Of a stretch of DNA of 64,000 nt, positions 7,728 to 16,554 are shown one piece after another (position 1 is the stretch's first letter; each line of letters begins with the position of its first letter). The notes beneath the pieces were generated by a model. It saw only the letters and a program-made list of their open reading frames with translations. It was not told the DNA's origin and ran no database searches. This DNA comes from JACCXM01 sp046328335 (GTDB taxonomy: Bacteria; Chloroflexota; Chloroflexia; Thermomicrobiales; UBA6265). The DNA lies in assembly GCA_046328335.1 (NCBI GenBank), contig JAXLWU010000006.1:156453-220452 (forward strand). Reading direction: 5' to 3'. The position numbers and the translations under genes were made by a program.

Positions 7728-9158
7728 TCACTTCGCTGGTTGCGATGTCCTCATCCGCTCCTGCCGCCGTGCCAACAGTCGTGCCTGTCGCTCGCGCAAA
7801 CGTCGAATTGTCAGCACGAGACTCACTGCGCCAAGCAGGATCAGCCCGAAGGCAACCGCCGCGAGCACCGCGACCACCCCAAAAATGTCTGCCGCCGCGG
7901 CCGCGAAAAAGATCGGCACGAACGACGCGACGCTTGTGACGGTGAAGAACGTCGCGTACACCCTGGCCCGGATATGCTCGTGCGAGCGTTCTTGCAGAAC
8001 GGTCTGAGACGGAACCAGCACGAGAGCATTCGCGATCCCGAGTACGGCCGCGAGGACCCCAGCCACTCCGATCATCATCCTTTGAGATACCGGTTCCGGG
8101 GCCAGAATCGCGGTGAGAATTTCCCGGCTTGTCGCCAGGAGAAACAATGCGACGCCCCCGACCAGAAACGACCAATCGACCAGCATCGAACGATTGAATC
8201 GCTGGGACAACATCGGCGCCAGCGCCACGCCGATAATGACCCCGATTCCAGCCGGGGCGACGAGGTAGCCGATCTCACCCGGAGAAAGTTCGATCACGGT
8301 TGTAATGAACTGCGGCGCCAGCGCCGCCACCAGCATGAACGTGGTAGTTGCCACGGTCAGATAGGTGATGGCCCGCATCAGGAGCGGGTCCTGCCGGATG
8401 TAGTCCAGGCCCTCGCGGACTTCCTCCCACACCCGCCGCACTGGATGGATTGCTTCCTGTAGCGCCACGCGCACGGGAACAGGCAACGGCGGCAGCGTCA
8501 TCGTCAGGAGCGTCGCGACGGCAAACGTGGCCATCGTTCCGATGAACAGCCGATCGACGCCAAACGCCTGCGAAAGGAGCGGCCCGAGAATGGCGAATCC
8601 CAGCAACTGCGTTGCGGTGAATGTCAGGTTGAACAATCCGTTGGCAGCCGTGAGTTGCTCCCGCGGCACCAGTTGCGGAATAGCGGCGCCCTGCGCCGGC
8701 ATGAAAAACTGGCCCGCGGCGCCGAACAGAAATGCCGTCGCGTAGATCGCGCCCAGCGAAAATTGGGGCGGCCACTCCGGTCTGACGAGGATGAACAACA
8801 TGACCAGCGCGGCCCGAATCGCATTGACGAGAGCCATCAAATTGCGCCGGTCGACACGGTCGGCAATGGCTCCCGCAATTGGCCCGAACACCAGCGACGG
8901 CAGCGAAAACGCGAGAATGACAAAACTGACCGCGGTGTTCGCCTGCGCGATGTGGTGGTAATCAACGACCTCACCGACTCGCAGCAGCAGCGAGAAATCG
9001 ACCATGCTATTCGCGGTTTGGGACCCGGCCTGCGCCAACCAGAGACGGAGGAACGGTCCGTTCGTCAGGACGCCGCGAAACGTGCCGGTCGGTTTGAGCC
9101 GCAGCTGCTGTTCGGACGGCTTGTCGGTGGACGTTGCAGGACCGGGGGCCGCGGTCAA
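7728..9158 (-). CDS. MFS transporter (EntS/MFS_3-like exporter)
   Basis: 476 residues with about 12 predicted membrane segments. The loop between helices 2 and 3 reads GAIADRVDRRNLM, the major facilitator signature. The overall pattern (FLRLWLAQAGSQTANSM near the start, NGLFNLTFTATQLLGFAILGPLL in the middle) resembles the MFS_3 group of drug or siderophore exporters. It starts at TTG, overlapping the DUF951 stop by 4 nt (TTGA), so the two are translationally coupled. The substrate cannot be read from the sequence. It is the last gene of the minus-strand run and faces the XRE gene. Confidence 0.9.
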   Translation of the reverse strand: MTAAPGPATSTDKPSEQQLRLKPTGTFRGVLTNGPFLRLWLAQAGSQTANSMVDFSLLLRVGEVVDYHHIAQANTAVSFVILAFSLPSLVFGPIAGAIADRVDRRNLMALVNAIRAALVMLFILVRPEWPPQFSLGAIYATAFLFGAAGQFFMPAQGAAIPQLVPREQLTAANGLFNLTFTATQLLGFAILGPLLSQAFGVDRLFIGTMATFAVATLLTMTLPPLPVPVRVALQEAIHPVRRVWEEVREGLDYIRQDPLLMRAITYLTVATTTFMLVAALAPQFITTVIELSPGEIGYLVAPAGIGVIIGVALAPMLSQRFNRSMLVDWSFLVGGVALFLLATSREILTAILAPEPVSQRMMIGVAGVLAAVLGIANALVLVPSQTVLQERSHEHIRARVYATFFTVTSVASFVPIFFAAAAADIFGVVAVLAAVAFGLILLGAVSLVLTIRRLRERQARLLARRQERMRTSQPAK

Positions 9159-9451
9159 TCGACCGGCTCGCTCAGATCGACTGGGCTATCGAGAACCTCT
9201 ACCCTCGCGGTCTCTTCTGACGCGTCAATTACGGCGCGCGAAACGAAGCGTTTGAGTCGGCGCTCCAACTCCCTCCTCGGTAGGAGCACACGCCGCCCGC
9301 ACAGGAGACATTTGATCCCGATATCGGCGCCAAGTCGCGTCACCGTCCAGTCGAACCCTCCACACGGATGCGGTTTCTTGAGGCGGACAACATCGCCGAT
9401 CGAGAACGGAATCGGATCGCGGTTGGTCACGGCATCTTGCGAAACATTCAC
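9155..9451 (-). CDS. DUF951 domain protein (small zinc-ribbon-like)
   Basis: 98 residues. The core FSIGDVVRLKKPHPCGGFDWTV..RLGADIGIKCLLCGRRVLLPR matches the DUF951 family, which is common in Gram-positives and Chloroflexota and often sits near rpsF/rpsR or parB-region genes. The Cys of HPCGG with the CLLC pair suggests a metal- or nucleic-acid-binding fold. The C-terminal tail is acidic. Function in the family is not established. It overlaps the MFS gene and follows ybaB by 32 bp. Confidence 0.85.
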   Translation of the reverse strand: MNVSQDAVTNRDPIPFSIGDVVRLKKPHPCGGFDWTVTRLGADIGIKCLLCGRRVLLPRRELERRLKRFVSRAVIDASEETARVEVLDSPVDLSEPVD

Positions 9452-9483
9452 GAGCGACCGAGCCGCACCGCGGCAGAACAGGA

Positions 9484-9786
9484 CTACATCAGCCCCGGGA
9501 TCTTCATGCCGCCGGTCAACGCGCTCATCTTCTGCTCGGCGACATCCGTCGCTCGATTCATGGCATCCTGGATCGCGACCGCGATGAGATCCTCCAGCAT
9601 CTCGACATCCTCGGGATCGACGACGCTCGGGTCGATGCTGATGCCACGGAACTCGCGCGCTCCCGTAACCTGGGCCTTGACCACTCCCCCACCCGCGGTC
9701 CCTTCGATGATCGTTTCCGCCAGTTCGCGCTGGACTTTTTCGAGCCGCGACTGCATCTGCTGGATCATCTTCATGTTTACGCCCAT
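9484..9786 (-). CDS. ybaB: YbaB/EbfC nucleoid-associated protein
   Basis: 100 residues from the ATG at 9786, which has AAAGGAG at good spacing; the frame is open 17 codons further but without a ribosome site. It has the family features MKMIQQMQSRLEKVQRELAET, then GGGVVKAQVTGAREFRGISIDPSVVDPEDVEMLEDLIAVAIQDA and a GGMKIPGLM tail. EbfC proteins are homodimeric tweezers that bind DNA and compact the nucleoid. They usually sit between dnaX and recR, but here the gene lies next to recN and about 9 kb from dnaX. Confidence 0.92.
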   Translation of the reverse strand: MGVNMKMIQQMQSRLEKVQRELAETIIEGTAGGGVVKAQVTGAREFRGISIDPSVVDPEDVEMLEDLIAVAIQDAMNRATDVAEQKMSALTGGMKIPGLM

Positions 9787-9880
9787 GACGCGGCTCCTTT
9801 GGATCTCTCGCTGCAATGTGGAGCCAATCGCTCCCACGACCGGCTCGCCAGTATAGACCGTCGCCGGGGTCCTTCCGTGA

Positions 9881-11644
9881 CTACGGTTGACGCTGGCTAC
9901 GTTTCGCGGCGCTGGCCCGCTTCAGCATTTCGATTGCACTCGCACGTGCGCTGGGGGTGATGGGCATGCCATCGAGCATGGCGGCGATTTCATCGACGAG
10001 CGCTCCGTCCTCGAGACGATCGACCGTCGAAACGACGCGGCCATCCGTCTCGGCCTTGGCGATCCGAAAATGCGCGTCGGCGTACGCCGCAATCTGGGGA
10101 AGATGCGTAATCACGATCACCTGATGATCCGAGGCGAGGTCCCAGAGTTTCTCGCCGACCACTTGCCCGGAACGCCCACCGACTCCGACATCGATCTCGT
10201 CAAACACCAGAGTGGGTGTGCGATCGGCTTCGGACAAGACTGATTTCAGCGCCAGCATCAGCCGCGCCGTTTCACCCCCCGAGGCGATGCGCGCCAGCGG
10301 CTTCAATACCTCCCCCCGGTTTGGCGCAACCAGGAACGTGACGCGATCGAGTCCCGTAGCATCGAGCGCGAATCGATGGTTGTTTCCATTTCCGCCGACA
10401 GGCACCCCATTCAGATCTTCGCTGCGGTCAATGGCAACCGAGAACAACGCGGACCCCATGTTGAGTTGCGCGATGGCCGACTCGACTCCCGCGGCCAGCG
10501 ATCTCGCCGCGTGTTGGCGGCGCTGCGAAAGGTCTTCCGCGAGACGGCCCACCTCAGCGGCGAGCGCTTGCTCCCGTGCCGCGATCGCCTCAGCATCCAT
10601 TTCTGTATCGGTAAGTCGCTCCAACTCGCTCTGGGCCTGGACGCCAAAGCGAATGATCTCGTCGATGTCGGAGCCGTACTTGCGCTTGAGTTGCCTGAGC
10701 AGCGACAAGCGCTCCTCGACTTCAGCCAGCCTCAGCGGATCGATCTCGATCTCATCGCGATAGCCACGAATGTCGGAGGCCACATCTTCCAGCAGGACGC
10801 GAATCTCACCTACGCGCTCGGCAAGCGTGCGCACCGCCGGATCGATCTCGGCCATGTCCGCGAGAGTTCGCTCGCTCAGACGGACGGAGGCCAGCGCCGC
10901 GGCCTGATCACCGCCGCTCTCCTCCCCGTTGATCGCTTCGTAGGCGAGCGCGGCGTCCCGCGCGAGTCGCTCGGCGTGGGTCAACCGCGACCGTTCCGCT
11001 GTCAGCGCTTCCTCTTCGCCCGGCACCAGAGTGGCGGCTTCGATCTCTTCGACCTGGAACCGGAGGAGATCGACCCGTTGCATCCGGTCACGCGCGTTCG
11101 CGTGAGCGTCACGCAGAGCCGACCGCAGATCCCGCCAGGCGCTGAACCGCGCCCTGTACGTTTCGCGCTCTGCGGCGAGCCCGGCATACCGGTCAAGGAG
11201 ATCGAGTTGCGACGCCGGCCGCAGCAGCGATAAGTGATCGCTCTGGCCATGGATATCGACGAGTTGCGCACCGATCTGCGCCAGGTTTGCCGCGGTCGTC
11301 GGCCGGCCATTCAGACGAGCCGTGCTGCGGCCGCTACTCTGAATCTCCCGGCTCAGAATGAGCGATTCATCGTCAGGGGGAACGCCCAACTCATCCAGGA
11401 CGCCGAAGATCGGCGCATCCGCGGGCAAATCCGTGAGAGAAATCATCGCGTCGATCGTCGCGGCACGCGCACCCGTGCGGACCATGTCGCTATTGACCCG
11501 CTCCCCGAGCACCGCTCCAAGCGCGTCGAGCAGAATCGATTTACCCGCGCCGGTTTCCCCGGTCAGGACATTGAGACCCGAACCGAACGGGATGCGCACG
11601 GTGTCGATTATGGCGAAGTTGCGAATCGCGAGTTCGACCAGCAT
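9881..11644 (-). CDS. recN: DNA repair protein RecN
   Basis: 587 residues, an SMC-like ATPase that gathers DNA ends in double-strand-break repair. The N-terminal ATPase half has FGSGLNVLTGETGAGKS (Walker A, about residues 21-36), and a Q-loop region lies near VDIHGQSDHLSLL. Two long coiled-coil arms occupy about 150-370. The C-terminal half has the signature IASGGETARLMLALK and Walker B TLVFDEIDVGVGG, followed by a conserved His in IVITHLPQIAAYAD. All key motifs are intact. It is followed by ybaB and preceded by the amidinotransferase with 27 bp between. Confidence 0.97.
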   Translation of the reverse strand: MLVELAIRNFAIIDTVRIPFGSGLNVLTGETGAGKSILLDALGAVLGERVNSDMVRTGARAATIDAMISLTDLPADAPIFGVLDELGVPPDDESLILSREIQSSGRSTARLNGRPTTAANLAQIGAQLVDIHGQSDHLSLLRPASQLDLLDRYAGLAAERETYRARFSAWRDLRSALRDAHANARDRMQRVDLLRFQVEEIEAATLVPGEEEALTAERSRLTHAERLARDAALAYEAINGEESGGDQAAALASVRLSERTLADMAEIDPAVRTLAERVGEIRVLLEDVASDIRGYRDEIEIDPLRLAEVEERLSLLRQLKRKYGSDIDEIIRFGVQAQSELERLTDTEMDAEAIAAREQALAAEVGRLAEDLSQRRQHAARSLAAGVESAIAQLNMGSALFSVAIDRSEDLNGVPVGGNGNNHRFALDATGLDRVTFLVAPNRGEVLKPLARIASGGETARLMLALKSVLSEADRTPTLVFDEIDVGVGGRSGQVVGEKLWDLASDHQVIVITHLPQIAAYADAHFRIAKAETDGRVVSTVDRLEDGALVDEIAAMLDGMPITPSARASAIEMLKRASAAKRSQRQP

Positions 11645-11671
11645 CGCCTGTCGCCTTGAACGCCTCCGGCC

Positions 11672-12625
11672 TCAAACCGGGTCCCGCTTGAGGAATCCGG
11701 TCATGCAGTGGATTCCGCCCCCCGCCTTGATGCATTCGCCGACATCGACCGTATGGCAGGTCACGCCCGCTTCCTCATACTTATGGCGCATGCGCTCTCC
11801 GCCGGTTGGCATCAGGATGACCCTGGGCGCCAGCGCGACAAAGTTCATCGGCAGGCAGTTCTGCGCCTCGACTTCATCCTCGACCTCGATCAAGCGAAAG
11901 CCACGTTTGCGAAGCGTTTCCACCACCTTGTATGGCGTTCGCCGCGGCCAGACAGCGGCGAGATCGCGATCGATGATCGCCAAAAGCCCGTCAAGATGCA
12001 TGGCGCCGTGGGGCAGGCCCACGCGGACAACATGATCGACGCCTATCTCACGCAACATTCGCTCCACCTGAGCCGCGCCTTCCTCGTTGGTCCGCAGACC
12101 CTCCGCGAGAAAGCAAAGCGATTCGTCGACCCAGATCACATCGGCGCCCTCGAACGTTCCCCGGCCATGGACCGACATCAGAATCGGCACGCCGAGATGG
12201 CCAAGCGCCTCGGCCACCAGTCGCTCTTCGCCCGCCCGGACCGTCGATGCCGGCCGGGTGACAATCGCCCCTTCCGGCGTCATCAGCATCAGATCGCGGA
12301 CAAACATGGCGTTCGGCTTGTCGATCCGTCCGTGCTCGACCGAGTGCACCACCACGCCGTGCGACCGGTACGCCGCGGCCAGATCGTCGTGCTGTGACCT
12401 CACCCGGTCCGGATTGAGATCGGAGCGCATTTGCATCGCGTCGAAATCGGTGACGGCGTCGAGTTCAGGTCCCGGTCGCCGGAGCAAGACGCTATGCAGC
12501 GTTCCGATTTCGGACCCGGAACCCCAGTCGCCCCAAACCTCGCTGATCTCTTCGCGCCGGGACTGCTCCCGCGGTGACCAGCGCGCACCGCCATAGGCCG
12601 CGCTGAGCGTTGACTGCGGTGGCAT
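11672..12625 (-). CDS. Amidinotransferase / dimethylargininase (DDAH-like) family protein
   Basis: 317 residues. The fold markers of the guanidino-group-modifying superfamily are present: DKPNAMFVRDLMLMT, GAIVTRPASTVRAGEE, GTFEGADVIW, a His in GAMHLDGLLAIID, and a C-terminal GIHCMTG carrying the nucleophilic Cys. Members act on arginine, methylarginines or related guanidines through a thiouronium intermediate, either hydrolysing (deiminase, DDAH) or transferring the amidine. The exact substrate is not clear from sequence. It starts at ATG with GGAAGAG upstream, only about 17 bp after the molybdenum hydroxylase gene, so the two are probably co-transcribed. Confidence 0.87.
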   Translation of the reverse strand: MPPQSTLSAAYGGARWSPREQSRREEISEVWGDWGSGSEIGTLHSVLLRRPGPELDAVTDFDAMQMRSDLNPDRVRSQHDDLAAAYRSHGVVVHSVEHGRIDKPNAMFVRDLMLMTPEGAIVTRPASTVRAGEERLVAEALGHLGVPILMSVHGRGTFEGADVIWVDESLCFLAEGLRTNEEGAAQVERMLREIGVDHVVRVGLPHGAMHLDGLLAIIDRDLAAVWPRRTPYKVVETLRKRGFRLIEVEDEVEAQNCLPMNFVALAPRVILMPTGGERMRHKYEEAGVTCHTVDVGECIKAGGGIHCMTGFLKRDPV

Positions 12626-12642
12626 GTCTCTTCCGCTTTCGT

Positions 12643-14937
12643 CTAATCCGCGGCCTGGGCGACCGGAGCGGCCGACAATGCGGCGGCCACGGTTTGCGGC
12701 CGCATTGGCAGCGAAGTCAGACGAACTCCCGTCGCGTCGCGAATCCCGTTGGCCACGGCCGCCGCACCAGGAATGGCCGGTGGCTCGCCGACACCCTTCG
12801 CCCCGTAGGCGCCGTGTTCGGACGCGATTTCGATCAGCACCGTTTCGATGGGTGGCGCCATCTCGGCACGAGGCAGGACGTAGTCCATCAGCGTCGCGGT
12901 GAGTGGCTGCGCTTCGTCGTCGTAGACCATCCCCTCGTACAGAGCCCAGCCGAGACCCTGGACCACTCCGCCGTGGATCTGCCCTTCGACTTCGGCCGGA
13001 TTGATGGCAAACCCGACATCCTGGACCGCGACATACCGAATGGGCTGCACCGCGCCAGTGATGTCATCAACCTCGACTTCCACGAGGTGGACAGCGAATC
13101 CCGGCGCGCTTTCCCGGATGGCGGTCGAGCCGGTGCCATAGATTGGTTCATACCGAGCGCCGAATCCCATCGTCCGCCCGGCGATATCCTTCAGGGAAAG
13201 GGTCGAACCCGGCACACCACGGACTCGGACCACGCCATCGACGATCTCGAGATCGTCGACCGCCGCTTCAAGTGCATCGGCGGCCACTGCCAGAATTTGT
13301 CGCCGCGCGTCCTCGGCGGCCAACTGCACGGCGCGGCCGACGGTGTAGGTGATCTTCGAGCCACCAGTGCCTCCCGCGAAGGGTGCGGCGTCGGTGGGCG
13401 CGGTCGTAACCTCGATGTCCTCAACGCCGAGTTCGAAGGTTTCGGCCGCGATCTGGGCAAAGGTCGTATTCGTGCCGGTAAGATCGACCGACCCCAGCAC
13501 CACGGTCAACTTCCCATTGGCATCCAGTCGGCAGACGGCGGTTGCCGGTTCGATTCCGCCTGGCCACCCTCCTGCGGCAATGCCCACCCCGCGCCCTGTC
13601 GTTTGTGCCTTTTCGCGTTCGGCCCACGCCGGATGCGCCTGGAGGGCTTCAAGGCACTCTTTCAAGCCGACGCGGGGCCAGGCGGCGCCGTTTGGCCGCA
13701 GGTCACCCTCGACCACGCAGTTGCGCAAGCGGAGTGTGAGGGGGTCGATACCCAGTCTGGTGGCCATCTCGTCGACCGCCGATTCAATCGCAAACGTCGC
13801 CTGCTGTGCGCCCGGCGCCCGATACGCCCCGGCGCCAGGCTTGTTGGTAAGAACCTCGTTGCCGCTGATTTCCAGGTTTGGCACGCGATAGTAACCGCCA
13901 AGCAGGATCGAAGCGATCTGTAAAGGGGATCCGCCGCTGGAACCTGTATTGAAGATCAGGCGCGCTTCGAGCGCCGTAAACTCGCCATCGCTCGTGGCGG
14001 CGAGTTTCACGGTGATTCGGCAATCGGGAGCCGGATTCCCCGCGAGGAAATCGTCCATCCGCGAGTAGCGAAGCAGCACGGGTCGTCCCGCCGCCAACGC
14101 GGCCGCGGCCACCAGTGGTTCGATCAGGACAAACTTTCCGCCGAAGCCGCCACCGACCGGCATCGGCACGACGTTGATTCGCTGCACCGGCAGTCCAACG
14201 GTGTCGGCAATCCGGGTCCGGCAGTAAAACGCTGCCTGGGTGCTGGTGTACACGGTGAGATCGCCAAGCGGCTCGATGTCGACCAGACACACTTGTGGCT
14301 CCAGGTAGCCCTGGTGCACGGTCTCTGATTCGACGGTCAACTCGACGACGGCATCCGCGGCGGCAAAGACCGAGGCAACATCGCCACGAGAAAAGTGGAC
14401 CGAGTTCGAGACATTGGCGGACGGAAGCACGTCATTCTCTTCCGCCTGGATGGCCGCGTCGGTGTTGTGCATCGCGGCTTCTTCATCGTTCGCTTGCTGC
14501 CGCGTTTCGCGGATGTGCGGCGATGCTGGATCGAGCGCCGCGTCGAGAGTGGCGACAACAGGGAGGACTTCATAGTCCACTTCGACCGCGGCGACACCGT
14601 CTTGTGCGGCGGCATCGTCTTCCGCCAGCACAAGTGCGACGAAATGACCGACATGAACGGTTTCACCGCTAGCGATCGGAGCTTTTACCGGCGAGCCGAA
14701 CTCGTCGCGCAGCAGCGGGAGATCGTCGACCGTCAGAACGCGGACAACGCCCGGAATCTTCAGCGCTGCACTGGCGTCGATCGACCGGATTCGGGCATGC
14801 GCATACGGGCTGCTGACCGGTCGCGCGATCAGCATTCCCGCTACCCGCAGGTCACCGGTAAATCGCTCCTGTCCGGTGAGTTTCGGCGGAGCATCCTTGC
14901 GCCGGGTGCGCTGCCCAACGACTCGTGTGTCTGACAT
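12643..14937 (-). CDS. Xanthine dehydrogenase/aldehyde oxidase-family molybdopterin subunit
   Basis: 764 residues, full length for the large subunit. ATG at 14937 has GAGGA upstream; an in-frame ATG ten codons earlier lacks one. Motifs are RKDAPPKLTGQERFTGDL at the start, the cofactor motif GGGFGGK, then AYRAPGAQQ, GTGGSKITYTVGRA, and the catalytic-Glu region GVGEPPAIPGAAAVANGI near the end. It would hydroxylate a purine, aldehyde or other heteroaromatic compound at a Mo centre. The FAD subunit and the 2Fe-2S subunit that normally sit beside it are absent from this window. The neighbours are a small hypothetical upstream and the amidinotransferase downstream. Confidence 0.93.
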   Translation of the reverse strand: MSDTRVVGQRTRRKDAPPKLTGQERFTGDLRVAGMLIARPVSSPYAHARIRSIDASAALKIPGVVRVLTVDDLPLLRDEFGSPVKAPIASGETVHVGHFVALVLAEDDAAAQDGVAAVEVDYEVLPVVATLDAALDPASPHIRETRQQANDEEAAMHNTDAAIQAEENDVLPSANVSNSVHFSRGDVASVFAAADAVVELTVESETVHQGYLEPQVCLVDIEPLGDLTVYTSTQAAFYCRTRIADTVGLPVQRINVVPMPVGGGFGGKFVLIEPLVAAAALAAGRPVLLRYSRMDDFLAGNPAPDCRITVKLAATSDGEFTALEARLIFNTGSSGGSPLQIASILLGGYYRVPNLEISGNEVLTNKPGAGAYRAPGAQQATFAIESAVDEMATRLGIDPLTLRLRNCVVEGDLRPNGAAWPRVGLKECLEALQAHPAWAEREKAQTTGRGVGIAAGGWPGGIEPATAVCRLDANGKLTVVLGSVDLTGTNTTFAQIAAETFELGVEDIEVTTAPTDAAPFAGGTGGSKITYTVGRAVQLAAEDARRQILAVAADALEAAVDDLEIVDGVVRVRGVPGSTLSLKDIAGRTMGFGARYEPIYGTGSTAIRESAPGFAVHLVEVEVDDITGAVQPIRYVAVQDVGFAINPAEVEGQIHGGVVQGLGWALYEGMVYDDEAQPLTATLMDYVLPRAEMAPPIETVLIEIASEHGAYGAKGVGEPPAIPGAAAVANGIRDATGVRLTSLPMRPQTVAAALSAAPVAQAAD

Positions 14938-15047
14938 GGGGTTTTTGTCCTCAGGCTTCAGAGACATGTACCGATCGGCGGCAATCAGTCGTCGTCGAGT
15001 CTAGCACCGTGATCTCCGGAGTCCCGCCGAATGCGGACCGGCCGCGC

Positions 15048-15350
15048 CTATTCGTGCGCGGCGATGACATCCTCCGGGCCCCATTCCTTGACCCGCATCG
15101 GCGTGGCTTCCATGTCATCGAGAAAGCCGAATTCTTCAAGCGTTCGGCGCACGTCGTCACCGGATCGGGCTTCCCACAAGGTGAAAATGCGATCATCGTG
15201 AAGGTCCGGTGACCAGGTCTTGAGCCATTTCGGAGAAGCGGCCGCGGCGAGCGATGCGCGCGCCAGTTCCGGGAGTCGAGACGGTGGCCGCACCTCACCC
15301 GATTCCTCGTCTTCGGCACGAGGAGAATGAATCACCAGATAGAGTGCCAT
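15048..15350 (-). CDS. Small conserved protein, possible dimeric alpha/beta-barrel fold
   Basis: 100 residues from ATG at 15350. It opens with a strand MALYLVIHSPR, and after an acidic linker has ARASLAAAASPKWLKTWSPD, HDDRIFTLWEARSGDDVRRTLEEFGF, then MRVKEWGPEDV. The alternation of strand, helix, strand and helix with a terminal strand recalls stress-response dimeric A/B-barrel or DUF3303/DUF4242-type proteins, but I do not recognise a specific family. It lies between ricT and the molybdenum hydroxylase gene, with gaps of 19 and 110 bp. Confidence 0.6.
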   Translation of the reverse strand: MALYLVIHSPRAEDEESGEVRPPSRLPELARASLAAAASPKWLKTWSPDLHDDRIFTLWEARSGDDVRRTLEEFGFLDDMEATPMRVKEWGPEDVIAAHE

Positions 15351-15369
15351 GCCGCCCCCCGGCTTGAAA

Positions 15370-16554
15370 TCAACTTCCCGCTGCGTCGCGACTGCCTGAG
15401 CGCCGCCCACCCTTTCGCCGTCGCCGTTTCTTGGTTGGAGCCTCCGGCTCGGTATCAGTGGGCTCAGAAGCGATCACCTGTTCCGGCGCTGGTTCCGGTT
15501 CGTCGGCTGCCACCGCCACTCGCAATGCCGTAACCGGCGGCGCCGCATTCCTCCCGGCCCCGAGACCGAGATCCTCCGCCGTGAATACGACTTCGCCCTC
15601 AACCTCTTCCAGACGAACGGTGACCAGTTCCTTCAGCAAGTGCATGGCAACGACTACGCCCGGACCGGAGGGTGTCTCGATCGGTTGCCCCAACCTGGGC
15701 ATGACCGATTTCATTTGCCGGTACTGGTCATTTTCATATGAAAGGCAACAGAGCAGGCGGCCACAAACCCCCGAGACCTTCGAAGGATTGAGCGGAAGGT
15801 CCTGGTTCTTTGCCATGCTCATCGAGATCTCGGGAAATACCGGCAGCCAGGACGAGCAGCAAAGCGTTCGGCCGCAGCGGCCAAGACCACCGAGGAGCCG
15901 CGCTTCATCCCGTGGCCCGACCTGGCGCATCTCTACCCGGCAGCCGAATTCGCTCGCCAGGTCCGCGGCGAGGTGCCGCATCGCGTTAGCGTCTGGACCC
16001 CGCTCGCGGTCGGGGACGGAATAGTTGAACGTGATCGAATCGCCGTCGAAGGCAAAGTCCGCCGCGATGGGCTTGACGCCGAGCCGCCTGGCGCGGCTCC
16101 GCTCGCCGAAGATGCGGACGGCGTCCGCGTTCGAACGGCGGTACGACCACATGCGATCGATGTCGTCTTCCGTCAACTTGCGGGATACGGTGCCGAGTTC
16201 GCCCTGCAACATCGACTGCCGCACCTGATGCGGCGCGATCACAACCCGCCCCGCTTCCTCACCCCGGCTGGTCGGCACGACAACCCAATCGCCGCTCGCT
16301 AGTGCTTCGTCCTCGGAGCGGAAGTAATAGACCCGCCCGGAATCACGAAATCGAACGCCGACTACGCATACGGCAGGTGAATTGTCGGCGACGCCGCGCA
16401 CGGGATCGTCCTCCGCGCAGCCACATCCGCCGACTTCCTCCCCCCGTTCCAACCGTTCCTTGAACCGCGCCCGTGCCAAAGCCCGCGCCTCGTCCAACGA
16501 GGCGGGCGGCGTCCAGACGGCGCCCTGCTCTACGCCGATCCCGGATTCGGCCAT
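15370..16554 (-). CDS. ricT: PSP1 domain protein, RicT-like
   Basis: 394 residues from ATG at 16554, which overlaps the end of holB by 25 bp. The PSP1 core spans about residues 45-290: VGVRFRDSGRVYYF, GDWVVVPTSRGEEAGRVV, SRARRLGVKPIAADF and FNYSVPDRERG. Cysteine clusters GRCGRTLCC and GVCGRLLCC probably hold an iron-sulfur cluster, as in the RicAFT complex, where the protein (YaaT) promotes RNase Y-dependent mRNA maturation. The holB-ricT order matches that seen in many Gram-positives. The C-terminal 50 residues are a Glu/Pro then Lys/Arg-rich tail (KKRRRRKGGRR), which suggests RNA binding. Confidence 0.92.
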   Translation of the reverse strand: MAESGIGVEQGAVWTPPASLDEARALARARFKERLERGEEVGGCGCAEDDPVRGVADNSPAVCVVGVRFRDSGRVYYFRSEDEALASGDWVVVPTSRGEEAGRVVIAPHQVRQSMLQGELGTVSRKLTEDDIDRMWSYRRSNADAVRIFGERSRARRLGVKPIAADFAFDGDSITFNYSVPDRERGPDANAMRHLAADLASEFGCRVEMRQVGPRDEARLLGGLGRCGRTLCCSSWLPVFPEISMSMAKNQDLPLNPSKVSGVCGRLLCCLSYENDQYRQMKSVMPRLGQPIETPSGPGVVVAMHLLKELVTVRLEEVEGEVVFTAEDLGLGAGRNAAPPVTALRVAVAADEPEPAPEQVIASEPTDTEPEAPTKKRRRRKGGRRSGSRDAAGS

